DNA from: Anaerolineales bacterium UBA6055
GTDB taxonomy: Bacteria; Chloroflexota; Anaerolineae; Aggregatilineales; Phototrophicaceae
DNA length: 64,000 bases
Assembly (NCBI GenBank): GCA_002428985.1
Contig: DIYL01000055.1
Coordinates: 162,327-226,326, forward strand
Direction of reading: 5' to 3'
In this document: in pieces, positions 15,888 to 24,882 of the stretch
How the letters are laid out: every line of letters starts with the position of its first letter
How positions within the stretch are numbered: the first letter of the stretch is position 1
Position numbers and translations under genes: made by a program
The notes under the pieces: model-generated
Seen by the model: only the letters and a program-made list of their open reading frames with translations
The model's database searches: none
What the model was told of the DNA's origin: nothing

Positions 15888-18451
15888 GTCAAACGCCAAC
15901 GAACTAAGATACCGAGTCCTAAAACCACAATGACCCCTAAGACGATTGGTCGGAGTGGACTTAATGGCGACTGTCCGGTCATAGGTAATACATTTGGCAA
16001 AACAAAAGTCTCAACTTCGGCATCGGGGCCAAATAAGGTGACTGGCTCGACGTATGATACGACGACATCCGTGCGCTGGTCACCAAGGTTTACTGGATCA
16101 ATATAGGTCACAACCATATCACTAGCATGCGAACTAGCATCTGGCGAAAATAATACGGCTTGATTGGTGATGCGCTGCCCCGGTTGCGTTGATGGATCAA
16201 TTGTACCTTGAATAGTGAGGGTTCCTGATTGAGCAGGTGCTAATTCGAACCCTTGCAACGTCACAGTGTTGTTACTGATATTCGCTATCGCATTGGCAGG
16301 TATGAACGATACAATCTGGATGTTATTCAAACGTGTATCCAGCGTATCCTGAATTACAACTTGTCGTAAGTTGATGTTGCGAGGATTGGTGAAATTTACT
16401 GTGTAGGTTAATGTTTGAGAAACGCCAGCAACAGTTAAGTCAACACTTTTAGTGATATATTCATTATCGCTACGACCTCCCCCAGCACAAACAACACACG
16501 ATCCGCCATCTCCAACTACTTGTTGAATAATAGTTACGGAGCTATCATCATCGCCACTACTACTTGAACTTGAGCTACTCGTCGTTGTTGTACTAGCATC
16601 TGTAACAGTTGTCTGTTCTGTAATATTGAGGTTATTGGTTGTGTCGGGGTCAGTTTGGTCAGATGTAACACCAGCGGTATTGACCAGTGTACCTGTACCA
16701 TTAGGGGTAATACCGATAGTCACCGTTGCAGTATCACCATTAGCCAGTGTTCCCAGATTACAGGATACAGTAGATGTACCCACACAGGCGCTACCTTGGC
16801 TTGGATTAGCAAACAGAAAGTTGACACCGGGTGATAAAACATCGGTGACAGTAACGTTTTCACCATCGCCGGGTCCATTATTGGTAACAGTTAATGTATA
16901 GACGAGTAAGTTACCGTCAACAACCGGGTCGACACTATCGGTCTTGATTAACTCGAGATCAACATCACAATCAACAGTGATTTCCGTGATGTCATCATCA
17001 TCGGTTAGTATGTCACTATCATCATCAACACCATCATCGACAAGGGGATCGTCGGATAGTTCTTCAATATCATTTGTGCCGTTCTCGTTGGCATCCATGA
17101 AAACCGTACCTTGGCTTTCAATCGTTGAGCATGATGAACCTGCATCTACCGTAACACTATATTCCAATGTAACTGTACCACTCGCAGGAATCGCACCATT
17201 CCATTCCATTTGATCTAATCCGGCATTATAACTCAGTGTTCCTGATGATTGAGACACAACCGAACTATATGTTGTCCCTGTTGGAATCGGTACAATAAAC
17301 TCAGGTGTCCCATTATCTGCCTGTGCAAAATCATCTTGCTGATTCGTCAGCACAATTTCATAAGTGAGAGTGTCACCCACCAATAACATCCCACCATCAT
17401 CGTCTGTAACTTCGAGCGTAGCTGTAATAAAATCTAATACTCCGAATCCACCCGCATCGTAAGCAAGCCATGCCGCATATTCAGTGTTACCCGTACGTTC
17501 GGAATCGTTTACTTGATCTTCATCAGCTTGCGCAAAGACTTCGTCAGATTCAATACCTGTGCCACACAGCCGCGCAAACGATCCATTAGCACCATTCATC
17601 GACTGTTGATTCAAGATTACATCAGGCACACTGGTATATGATGAAAAGCTCCCGACACTATTACAGGCATCATCAGTACGATCCATATCCAGACCACTCG
17701 AACGCCCGACTTCATAGCTAAAGCCAGTATTTGTGCCTGTGCCCGATGGCATCGCGATAAATGCGATTGTTTCGTTACCATGCGTGTTAGTAGCTTCGGC
17801 ACCTTCTAGAGCAATATCAAAATCTGTTCCAGCCGGAGGTTGCGTATTTGCACCTGTTTCAAATACAGAGGTTGTAATCCAATCGCTATCATTATCCGTA
17901 TTAACAGTATGTAGAATAACAGCATTACCGCTAAATGTATGGTTGAGTGTAATCGTCTCTCCGGCAGCATCAGTACCCCCAACACCACTCGACGAACGCA
18001 CGGTGTTTGTATCAATGGTATCGGCTTGAACCTCAAATCCATCAGGAAATACCCATGTACCTTCTTCCATGACTAGGTAAATTGCAGTCTCTGCAACCCA
18101 TCCGCCACCCGGCGGGCATGTCACACCACCAGCAGCACCAAGACTTTCGCAGGGACTCTGCATACCAATCTCAAAGGTTGTAGCAGTTACGTTACGCACC
18201 CGTGGACTGAGTGATTGTGAATTGTTGTTCGTCAATGCACCAACAACAACTATCGGATTCACATAGCTTTGTGTCATTGTGATTTCCACCCAACCTGTAG
18301 TCGGGTTGTCATCAATCGTTGTTGGCAGGCTAACTTGTCCAATCTCAAAAAAACCGCCTGCATCACTATCGAGAGGGGTGAGAATAAGAACCAAAAAGAG
18401 AATAGAGCAAAATGTAAGAGTATAATGTTGTTTTAAGTGTAGTTTGATCAT
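15884..18451 (-). CDS. LPMTG-anchored DUF11 repeat surface protein
   Basis: The 855-residue protein has a signal peptide (hydrophobic about 12-26), then an N-terminal beta region of about 300 residues that looks lectin-like (VEITMTQSYVNPIVVVGAL...). Two or three DUF11-type domains follow (YEIVLTNQ; YTLTVTNNGPGDGENVTVTD; YTVNFTNPRN). A Ser/Thr-rich linker (about 610-640) separates them. The C-terminus has LPMTG, a hydrophobic helix and the basic tail RWRLT, the classic sortase sorting signal. The product is thus expected to be covalently attached to the cell surface, with a structural or adhesive role. No sortase gene lies in the window. The large size and export signals fit a monotopic envelope. 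Confidence 0.88.
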   Translation of the reverse strand: MIKLHLKQHYTLTFCSILFLVLILTPLDSDAGGFFEIGQVSLPTTIDDNPTTGWVEITMTQSYVNPIVVVGALTNNNSQSLSPRVRNVTATTFEIGMQSPCESLGAAGGVTCPPGGGWVAETAIYLVMEEGTWVFPDGFEVQADTIDTNTVRSSSGVGGTDAAGETITLNHTFSGNAVILHTVNTDNDSDWITTSVFETGANTQPPAGTDFDIALEGAEATNTHGNETIAFIAMPSGTGTNTGFSYEVGRSSGLDMDRTDDACNSVGSFSSYTSVPDVILNQQSMNGANGSFARLCGTGIESDEVFAQADEDQVNDSERTGNTEYAAWLAYDAGGFGVLDFITATLEVTDDDGGMLLVGDTLTYEIVLTNQQDDFAQADNGTPEFIVPIPTGTTYSSVVSQSSGTLSYNAGLDQMEWNGAIPASGTVTLEYSVTVDAGSSCSTIESQGTVFMDANENGTNDIEELSDDPLVDDGVDDDSDILTDDDDITEITVDCDVDLELIKTDSVDPVVDGNLLVYTLTVTNNGPGDGENVTVTDVLSPGVNFLFANPSQGSACVGTSTVSCNLGTLANGDTATVTIGITPNGTGTLVNTAGVTSDQTDPDTTNNLNITEQTTVTDASTTTTSSSSSSSSGDDDSSVTIIQQVVGDGGSCVVCAGGGRSDNEYITKSVDLTVAGVSQTLTYTVNFTNPRNINLRQVVIQDTLDTRLNNIQIVSFIPANAIANISNNTVTLQGFELAPAQSGTLTIQGTIDPSTQPGQRITNQAVLFSPDASSHASDMVVTYIDPVNLGDQRTDVVVSYVEPVTLFGPDAEVETFVLPNVLPMTGQSPLSPLRPIVLGVIVVLGLGILVRWRLT

Positions 18452-18775
18452 ATGATTTATTGAAAGATAAAGTTATATTTTGTAATATTTTTACTATAAC
18501 AGAAAATAAATCTTACGACAAATATTAGTTTTAATATTGAAACACTATTAGTTTCATATATCACGCCCATTAACATATGTAAGCTTACGTGATGCGATGC
18601 ACCTTCACATAGATAGAGAAGAGAAACCCTAACCAATACGTTTATTCAGCCAATGGCGCAGCTACTGATTACCATCATTTTCACTGGTTAAATGTTGCCC
18701 GCACAACTATGATATAATGCTTGTATTGATACACTGTGTATATTTCTACACAATACATAAGTTAGGCAAGACATT
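18452..18775. other. AT-rich divergent intergenic region between surface protein and TetR genes
   Basis: No coding frame with family support is seen in these 324 bases. The stretch holds a 10-bp palindrome GTAAGCTTAC at 18579-18588, a TATAAT box at 18713-18718 reading towards the TetR gene, and the inverted repeat listed separately. It must contain the promoters of both flanking genes. Confidence 0.6.
18735..18752. promoter_or_regulatory. Inverted repeat TGTGTA-N6-TACACA, candidate TetR autoregulatory site
   Basis: The arms are perfect and lie 24 bases before the TetR start codon, just after a possible -10 box. An overlapping 11-base palindrome TACACTGTGTA adds to the symmetry. TetR-family proteins often repress their own promoters through such sites. 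Confidence 0.5.
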
Positions 18776-19366
18776 ATGGCACGACCAAGAGAATTTGATA
18801 CGGATGAAGCCTTAGGCAAAGCGATGGATCTATTCTGGCAAGATGGGTACGAACGCGCCTCGTTAACAAACTTGCTTGATGCAATGGAAATTCAACGCTC
18901 GAGTTTTTACAATTCGTTTGGCGATAAGCGTCATGTTTTCATCATGGCACTTAAACGCTATATGAAATCTGTAAATGAAGACTGGATCATTAAAATCCTA
19001 GATGAAAGCGACGATGGTGTATCTGGCATTGCAACAATATTTAATGGTTATGTGACACTATTTACCCATGACAAAGAATGTAAGGGTTGCTTGCTTGTCA
19101 ACACTACGGTTGAACTAGCCCCACATGATGAAGAAATTGCCACACTCATCGCGGACAATCAAAAATTAGTCGAAGAAGCATTTATCCGTGCCTTATCACG
19201 GGCACAACAACAAGGACTTATCTCACAAGATCTCAATTTACAGTCAACAGTTAGCTTCTTGATGACCACATTGTCTGGGATGCGCGTACTCGGGAGACAA
19301 ACTTATGAACCCGAGCCATTCAAAGCCGTTGTCGATATAGCACTATCCATACTACAAAAACCATAA
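18776..19366 (+). CDS. TetR/AcrR family transcriptional regulator
   Basis: The 196-residue protein begins MARPREFDTDEALGKAMDLFWQDGYERASL, followed by the helix-turn-helix (LLDAMEIQRSSFYNSFGDK, about 32-50). The remaining helices form the ligand-binding domain. It closely resembles the AcrR subgroup that starts with ARPREFD and responds to small hydrophobic molecules. An inverted repeat sits just upstream, so autoregulation is probable. The glycosyltransferase gene lies convergent downstream and the surface protein gene is divergent; either could be a target. No SD better than AGG was found. Confidence 0.9.
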   Translation: MARPREFDTDEALGKAMDLFWQDGYERASLTNLLDAMEIQRSSFYNSFGDKRHVFIMALKRYMKSVNEDWIIKILDESDDGVSGIATIFNGYVTLFTHDKECKGCLLVNTTVELAPHDEEIATLIADNQKLVEEAFIRALSRAQQQGLISQDLNLQSTVSFLMTTLSGMRVLGRQTYEPEPFKAVVDIALSILQKP

Positions 19367-19493
19367 ATCTTATTTTCTCAACACGAACACGAGGCAATAG
19401 CGGAAAACCAATGTCCTTGTTGCCAATTTGTACTGAACACATCCCGTTTAGTGATACAGAATCGTCTTATAACGTAGCATTTTACAATATTGA

Positions 19494-20714
19494 CTATCTT
19501 ATAGAGGATTTTACCTTTGTGATTTTCAATTTTTCTTCGATCTCATCAACTGCACGTCGATAGCCACCGCTGTTCTGTGACGCATTTCGTTGCAACTCAA
19601 TATTTTCACGAAAATGAGCATTCGATAGCACTCTTTCAATTGCATCCTGCAAAGTTTTGATACTTACCTGTCCATAGGGTCGATGGTCACCAATGACCAG
19701 TCCAGCACCAATTTCTTGGATACGCCGTCCATTTACCAGTTGCTCAGTTTGTTGTGGGAAGACCACCATTGGAACACCAAAATAAATTGCTTCTTGGATG
19801 CTATTCATTCCACCATGTGTGACAAATACATCTGCCATATTCAGCACTTGCAACTGTGGCACACTGTCAAACACATGAATATTATCAGGAATGACGCCAA
19901 GGTCATCTATTTGAACTTGTTTACCGATAGATAAAATGACTTTCACCGGCTTATCTGCGAAGATATTAATAACTTGCTGATAAAATGCCAAGTTATCATT
20001 ATTAACCGTACCCAGTGATATATAGATTAATGGGTGATTGTCTGTTGTAAGGGAGAGTGGCGGTTCATCGCGTAGGGCAGGGTTGATTGATGCGCCAACA
20101 AAGCAAAACGAACTGTCAATAAATGAGGTATCCATCTGAAATTCGCGAGGCAAAAACACAAGATTAAGATCTCCACGAGAAGGAAATAGAGGGAATTTTA
20201 CTGTATCTTGACCATATGCTTGTGCTAATTTATGGCGATTCCACAGGAGTTTAGGAATATTAGGGATAGCATCCACAATCGTACCTAACAAAATACGTTT
20301 ATCAAATAACCCGTCAACACCCTCAAGTATCATCATAGAATATGTTGCAACGGTTGGTGTATTTGTGACGATAGCACCAATCCGTGCCCATAGTGTAATA
20401 ATATCGTAGATAACTAGGTCAGGTGCTTCGTGTTGAATCTCCTTAATCACAAAATCTGTCAAAATACAGCTCACATTTGTTAGCAAAGCAGAAATGTTCG
20501 CAAGATTATGAGCAAGTTTTGAGATAACTTGTGATGATAATCCGGCTTCAGGATAAGAGCGAAACGTTGCACCAGTCTTTTTGATGACAGGTTCAAACTG
20601 CTCGGTGCAATAATATATAACCTCATGTCCACGTTGTATCAACTCACGTGTCATGGGTAAAGTCACATTGACATGTCCATACGCAGGAACATTGAATATG
20701 AGGATTTTTGCCAT
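19494..20714 (-). CDS. MGT-type (macrolide) glycosyltransferase, GT1 family
   Basis: The 406-residue protein has the GT-B fold of GT1 enzymes: an N-terminal acceptor domain (ILIFNVPAYGHVNVTLPMTREL) and a C-terminal nucleotide-sugar domain with FVTHGGMNSIQEA, GVPMVVFP and QTEQ (about residues 295-325). These enzymes transfer glucose or a similar sugar to macrolides, flavonoids or sterols. In soil bacteria they often inactivate antibiotics. AGAGG lies about 8 bases before the ATG. Convergent with a TetR regulator, although no shared promoter exists. The acceptor cannot be deduced. Confidence 0.88.
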   Translation of the reverse strand: MAKILIFNVPAYGHVNVTLPMTRELIQRGHEVIYYCTEQFEPVIKKTGATFRSYPEAGLSSQVISKLAHNLANISALLTNVSCILTDFVIKEIQHEAPDLVIYDIITLWARIGAIVTNTPTVATYSMMILEGVDGLFDKRILLGTIVDAIPNIPKLLWNRHKLAQAYGQDTVKFPLFPSRGDLNLVFLPREFQMDTSFIDSSFCFVGASINPALRDEPPLSLTTDNHPLIYISLGTVNNDNLAFYQQVINIFADKPVKVILSIGKQVQIDDLGVIPDNIHVFDSVPQLQVLNMADVFVTHGGMNSIQEAIYFGVPMVVFPQQTEQLVNGRRIQEIGAGLVIGDHRPYGQVSIKTLQDAIERVLSNAHFRENIELQRNASQNSGGYRRAVDEIEEKLKITKVKSSIR

Positions 20715-20863
20715 AGCATACCTCTTTATTAGATTAGTATATTTTTAATTTTAGTTCAGTCTAAAATATTGTCAAGTACTCAATCTGACTGATGAATTTT
20801 ATGAGTGTTGATATATCGGACATGTTGCGAAGCTAGTAAAACTTTTGCAGAAGTAAAGCAACT

Positions 20864-22171
20864 TTAAGTAGTGCGAACAATCGGCAATACGAGAGTGAAT
20901 TCGCTACCTTGTTCTAAGGTACTAGATGCGGTGACTTGACCACCATAAACATCAGCTATCATTTTGACAATCGTAAGCCCCAGCCCCAGACCACCTTGAG
21001 AAATCGTACGGGCTGAATCTACTTTGTAGAAAATATCAAAAATATGAGTTAGGCTGTCAGCCGGAATGCCATCTCCTTCATCAATAATTTTGATGATTAA
21101 CATGTTGTCATCACTTACCATATTGAGCGTTACTGTACTGTCATCAGGGGAATGAGCAATTGCATTGTCTAGAAGATTTTTGATCGCCACGAAGAGATGA
21201 TCAGGATCGCAGTAAACGACATTAGATGGACTTCGATTATGAATGTCTAGAGAAATCGAACGCTCAACTAAACGTGTCTCATAGACCTTTACGATACTGT
21301 TGAGTAAATCATTTAGATAGACTTTTTGCGAGTTAGGGTTTGCAAGATTAAGGACTTTTTCCAGATTACGTATCTGTTCATCAATATCATACACAATCGC
21401 TTTAATTTTATCTAAACGTGCCTCTGCTTTCTCCACGTTTGGGTTGTCCTGCATCAACCGACGTATAAAGAAACTATTGGTTTCAATCATGGATAAGCGT
21501 GTTCGTAAATCATGAGAAATTGCGCTTACAAATTGCCGTAACACACTATATTGTTTCTGTTTGATGAGCAACTGTGCAGCATGCTGTTCCCGTTCTTTAA
21601 TTAGATTTTGCTTATCTAACTCGTGCTTTTGGCTGATACCAATAAATGCCGATACAAATGCTGTCCCAAATAACGTAAATGCAATCGGTCCACGGATCGC
21701 ATCAACAATCGGCAAGATCGGATTTAACACCACAAAGTGAAGGCTGAGTAGGACTGTTACCAACAAAAATATCAATGTATAACGTTTACCAAGGAATACA
21801 GATGTAAAGATAGTAACCAAAATATAATAATGCAAGATGTCTCGTCCGATAATGCCACCGATACTCAGTGTAGCCCCATAAATCAAAATTGTGGCAATTG
21901 ATGCAAGTAGAATCGACGAACCGCGAATATGTCCACGACGACTTTGCGCATACGGGATAAAGAAGAGAGCAATTCCGCCTATAACGGGTAACAATCCCTT
22001 GATTTGTGAGGGCGTATAACTCGGTAAAGTAACCATAATACCCATCATAGCGATGATCAGTACAGCTAATGATAACGATGCAATGATTTTAGCTTGCTGA
22101 TAATGTTCGGTATCATCTAATGTGACAATCGGTTCTGTTAATCGTCGCCACATCATACGTAGTTGAATCAT
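20864..22171 (-). CDS. Membrane sensor histidine kinase
   Basis: The 435-residue kinase begins with about six membrane helices (residues 28-178) and no large extracellular domain. A short coiled linker leads to the HisKA region with phospho-acceptor His220 (SAISHDLRTRLS). The ATPase domain has the N box (KNLLDNAIAHSP), G1 (DEGDGIP), F box (IFDIFYKVD) and G2 (GGLGLGLTIV). The H-box Pro that normally follows HDLRT is replaced by Arg225. No response regulator lies next to it; a single-domain regulator is encoded at 12461-12826. A membrane-embedded stimulus is likely. Confidence 0.9.
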   Translation of the reverse strand: MIQLRMMWRRLTEPIVTLDDTEHYQQAKIIASLSLAVLIIAMMGIMVTLPSYTPSQIKGLLPVIGGIALFFIPYAQSRRGHIRGSSILLASIATILIYGATLSIGGIIGRDILHYYILVTIFTSVFLGKRYTLIFLLVTVLLSLHFVVLNPILPIVDAIRGPIAFTLFGTAFVSAFIGISQKHELDKQNLIKEREQHAAQLLIKQKQYSVLRQFVSAISHDLRTRLSMIETNSFFIRRLMQDNPNVEKAEARLDKIKAIVYDIDEQIRNLEKVLNLANPNSQKVYLNDLLNSIVKVYETRLVERSISLDIHNRSPSNVVYCDPDHLFVAIKNLLDNAIAHSPDDSTVTLNMVSDDNMLIIKIIDEGDGIPADSLTHIFDIFYKVDSARTISQGGLGLGLTIVKMIADVYGGQVTASSTLEQGSEFTLVLPIVRTT

Positions 22172-22363
22172 AATTACTCAGTCGGTTAATGAAACACAAC
22201 ATGCCTATCCTATACTCATTATAAGTTAGATTATGTTGCATTAAATGAAGGTACAATTTTCTTTAACTACTTTAACTTCAAGAAAAATCCATCATATGTC
22301 AAAAATCCCCAAGTCTTAAGCAAATCATTCAATTATTCAGATTGCTGTTACCTAATTTCAGAT

Positions 22364-22377
22364 CAATTTTAAAATTG
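22364..22377. repeat. 14-bp AT palindrome upstream of the YHS gene
   Basis: CAATTTTAAAATTG is a perfect palindrome about 87 bases ahead of the YHS start codon, in the 293-base gap after the kinase gene. It may be an operator; no other gene or RNA is visible in the gap. Confidence 0.35.
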
Positions 22378-22464
22378 CAGGTAAGACATCGGTACCCTCA
22401 CGAGTCTATGTACTGTAATCAAATTAAACTAAACGGTACAAAACGATACCAAGGAGACAATCAC

Positions 22465-22854
22465 ATGGCAAACGTTATCTTAACTCCAGCAATTGGTGGA
22501 TATGATGTTGTTAGTTACATCAAAGAAGATGAAGCAAAAAAAGGTGACCCAGCATTCAATGTTACCTATAAAGACACAATCTACTTCTTCTCCAGCCCAG
22601 AAAATAAAGAGACCTTCGAAGCGGATCCCGAACAATACATTCCGGCTTATGGTGGTTATTGTGCAACCGCAATGAGTGAAGGCAAAGTATTTGGTGCCGA
22701 TCCAGAAAACTTCAAAGTCGTAAACAATCGTACCTTCTTGTTCTACAATGGTGTTGGTGGTGACACACTCAGCCAATGGAATGAAAGTGAAGCAGAACGT
22801 CTTGCAAACGCAGATAAACACTGGAACAACGAGACCTACGAACTCCACGGTTAA
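22465..22854 (+). CDS. YHS domain protein
   Basis: The 129-residue protein contains a YHS domain: GGYDVVSYI, FFSSPENKETFEADPEQYIPAYGGYCATAM with Cys66, and FLFYN. This small domain is metal-binding in related proteins and is often linked to copper or other heavy metals. An in-frame ATG exists 41 codons upstream, but ATG 22465 has AAGGAG at ideal spacing and matches the family N-terminus. It is monocistronic: a strong terminator follows. No signal peptide, so it is probably cytosolic. Confidence 0.88.
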   Translation: MANVILTPAIGGYDVVSYIKEDEAKKGDPAFNVTYKDTIYFFSSPENKETFEADPEQYIPAYGGYCATAMSEGKVFGADPENFKVVNNRTFLFYNGVGGDTLSQWNESEAERLANADKHWNNETYELHG

Positions 22855-22878
22855 TATCTAACATCTCCCTAACTCAAA

Positions 22879-22915
22879 CCTCGAATGCAAAGCTGTATTC
22901 GGGGTTTTTGTTTTT
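22879..22915 (+). terminator. Rho-independent terminator after the YHS gene
   Basis: CCTCGAAT pairs with ATTCGGGG (one G-T pair) around a GCAAAGCTGT loop and is followed by TTTTTGTTTTT. Confidence 0.85.
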
Positions 22916-23027
22916 CAGCCTCAATTGTCTATATTCCAAGCCGACTCATCACAATTATCACATTATACATGTCTGGAGTACAATGATATAAAACACCTTG
23001 TTTTATCTAAGTTGTAAGGGAGATTCC

Positions 23028-24104
23028 ATGAAACACATCTATATTTTACTTTTTGTTTTTCTAGCGATTCCATACGCCATCAATGCACAAGATTTATCAC
23101 AAGACATCATTTCTGAACAAACCCAACTATCATTTTCAATTCCAGAGGATTGGACTGCTACACTACAAGTGGATAGTTCTTCAATGATTATTGAACTCAC
23201 TGATGGGGATTTAACACTAGAACTTCTCACACCGTCCTATTTTTACGAGAGAAGTTTAGATTTGGTCGAATCACCTGAGGATATATTAACGACACTTATC
23301 GAAGAATTCGAAGGCGAAATTGAAGTTATCAGTATTGAAGAACAAGTGATAAACGATCGTAACTTGATAATCGCAGATTACACTGTCGACCAATTCAGTT
23401 ACAAAATGGTTGCTGTACCTTTGTCAAATGGGGGATATATTGCTCTCGATGATTATACCCTCGTAACTGACGAGGATTACGCCCTCATGTTTGATATTGC
23501 AAGCACAATTGATAACATCCCAACACCAATGGTAATCGAAAATTATGATCAAGATTGGGAAGGTGTTATCGAACAACTCGAAGCAGATGAGATTATAGCA
23601 TCTGAAGGGGAACTTCTTTTCGAAGAAGACGAAGCATTCTTTGCAGGTCAGGGCAACTTTTTTACACCGCTTGCCTATTCTTCTCCACAAACAAACTTTG
23701 TTATGGCAGCAACTCTAACCTATACGCAAGGTCTCGCGTACGAGCCCGACGGTGATCTGGAGTCCTGTGAGTTGCTTGGTAGAATCCAAGAAAATACTGA
23801 TGGATTCGTGTCAGAAAATGTGGAAGTTGGTGTAGATGCAACAGGTTCATTCTTCTACCTTGCAGGAAGTGAAGTCGAAGACAGTTTCTATTACGGTGAA
23901 TTTGCTCGCTTACCAATCGGAGAACCATTCCATGCATTATATGTGGTCAACGGTGAATCCCTAACAGTATTCCTGAATGGTGAAATGGTTGGAAGTCAGT
24001 TACCTGTCTTCGAACGCGAAGGTGGGTTCGGCATCGGTCTAGATGGTCATGGACCAGATGCAAACTGCGTCGGCGAAAATATCTGGGTATATAGCCTTCC
24101 ATAA
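23028..24104 (+). CDS. Secreted protein with PsbP/DUF1795-like and concanavalin-like domains
   Basis: The 358-residue protein starts at ATG 23028, which has AAGGGAG upstream; the frame extends 10 codons further back without support. A signal peptide ends with YAINA before Gln-Asp. Residues 30-170 form a domain opening FSIPEDW, as in DUF1795/PsbP-like exported proteins. Residues 200-358 look like a jelly-roll (FARLPIGEPFHALYVV, LTVFLNGEMVG, GGFGIGL). No catalytic residues are evident, so carbohydrate binding is only a guess. It is bounded by terminators on both sides and is probably monocistronic. Confidence 0.8.
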   Translation: MKHIYILLFVFLAIPYAINAQDLSQDIISEQTQLSFSIPEDWTATLQVDSSSMIIELTDGDLTLELLTPSYFYERSLDLVESPEDILTTLIEEFEGEIEVISIEEQVINDRNLIIADYTVDQFSYKMVAVPLSNGGYIALDDYTLVTDEDYALMFDIASTIDNIPTPMVIENYDQDWEGVIEQLEADEIIASEGELLFEEDEAFFAGQGNFFTPLAYSSPQTNFVMAATLTYTQGLAYEPDGDLESCELLGRIQENTDGFVSENVEVGVDATGSFFYLAGSEVEDSFYYGEFARLPIGEPFHALYVVNGESLTVFLNGEMVGSQLPVFEREGGFGIGLDGHGPDANCVGENIWVYSLP

Positions 24105-24150
24105 ATTCAGATAGCTACATTTCGCGTCATAACAGACACGTTGTATCCAA

Positions 24151-24184
24151 AACCCTGAATGCAAAGATGTGTTCGGGGTTTTGT
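24151..24184 (+). terminator. Rho-independent terminator after the secreted protein gene
   Basis: AACCCTGAA pairs with TTCGGGGTT around a loop starting TGCAAAG, followed by a T-rich stretch. Stem and loop closely resemble the terminator at 22879-22915. Confidence 0.8.
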
Positions 24185-24312
24185 GCTTTATTTGGGATAT
24201 GATAAGTGCGTTGTAATTGAACACGATAAACCTGAAAAATCTTGATGATGTACGTTTGATTTTGTTGTATGCTTGGCATATGAGCCATATAAACAGATTA
24301 AGTGATTAAAAG

Positions 24313-24798
24313 ATGGATTTAAATACATTACAAGCAATTATTCATCGACTAGCAAACGATTTGCCGGATGTATCGCAAGAAGACCAAATGCGCAGGCTAA
24401 TGACGATACTCGTGCAACATCTGGGATTTGAACATGTCTTTATTGCGAAGAATAGTGATGACATTGTGACAGCGAGTCGCGCTTATGATTTTTATTATGA
24501 TAATGAATTTATTGGTCCCATGGAGTATTCGTTGAAAGATACGCCATGCGATGCAGTGATTAATTCACAGAAGATCTGCCACTACCCACTTAAAATACAG
24601 GAACTATTCCCACATGATGATGGGCTAAAGAAACTGAAGATTCAGGGCTATGCGGGCGTGCCTGTTATCTCAAGTAGCGGTAAATCGCTCGGACATATCG
24701 TCTTGATGAGTAGTAGCATCTTAAAACTATCTGACCTTCACAAAGACCTCTTACGTATCTTTGCATATAAAGCTGCGTATATCATGGAAAATCCATAA
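24313..24798 (+). CDS. Stand-alone GAF domain protein
   Basis: Almost the whole 161-residue protein is a GAF domain: Y-S-L-K-D-T-P-C-D-A-V near 76, FPHDDGLKKLKIQGYAGVPV and a final GHIVLM strand. GAF domains bind small ligands or chromophores; no histidine kinase, cyclase or diguanylate domain is attached. The protein may act as a soluble sensor that partners with another regulator, which the context does not identify. There is only a weak ribosome site. Confidence 0.85.
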   Translation: MDLNTLQAIIHRLANDLPDVSQEDQMRRLMTILVQHLGFEHVFIAKNSDDIVTASRAYDFYYDNEFIGPMEYSLKDTPCDAVINSQKICHYPLKIQELFPHDDGLKKLKIQGYAGVPVISSSGKSLGHIVLMSSSILKLSDLHKDLLRIFAYKAAYIMENP

Positions 24799-24842
24799 TT
24801 GAGTGAGAGCACAACGTAGACAGAGTCGAGCCAATATTCGTG

Positions 24843-24865
24843 AGGACAGGCGTAAATCCTGTCCT
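24843..24865 (+). repeat. Intergenic hairpin AGGACAGG/CCTGTCCT, terminator-like
   Basis: A perfect 8-bp stem with a 7-base loop lies between the convergent GAF and permease genes and is followed by ACACAATTTTT. It may end the GAF transcript and belongs to the hairpin family described in the findings. Confidence 0.5.
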
Positions 24866-24882
24866 ACACAATTTTTAAGGGT

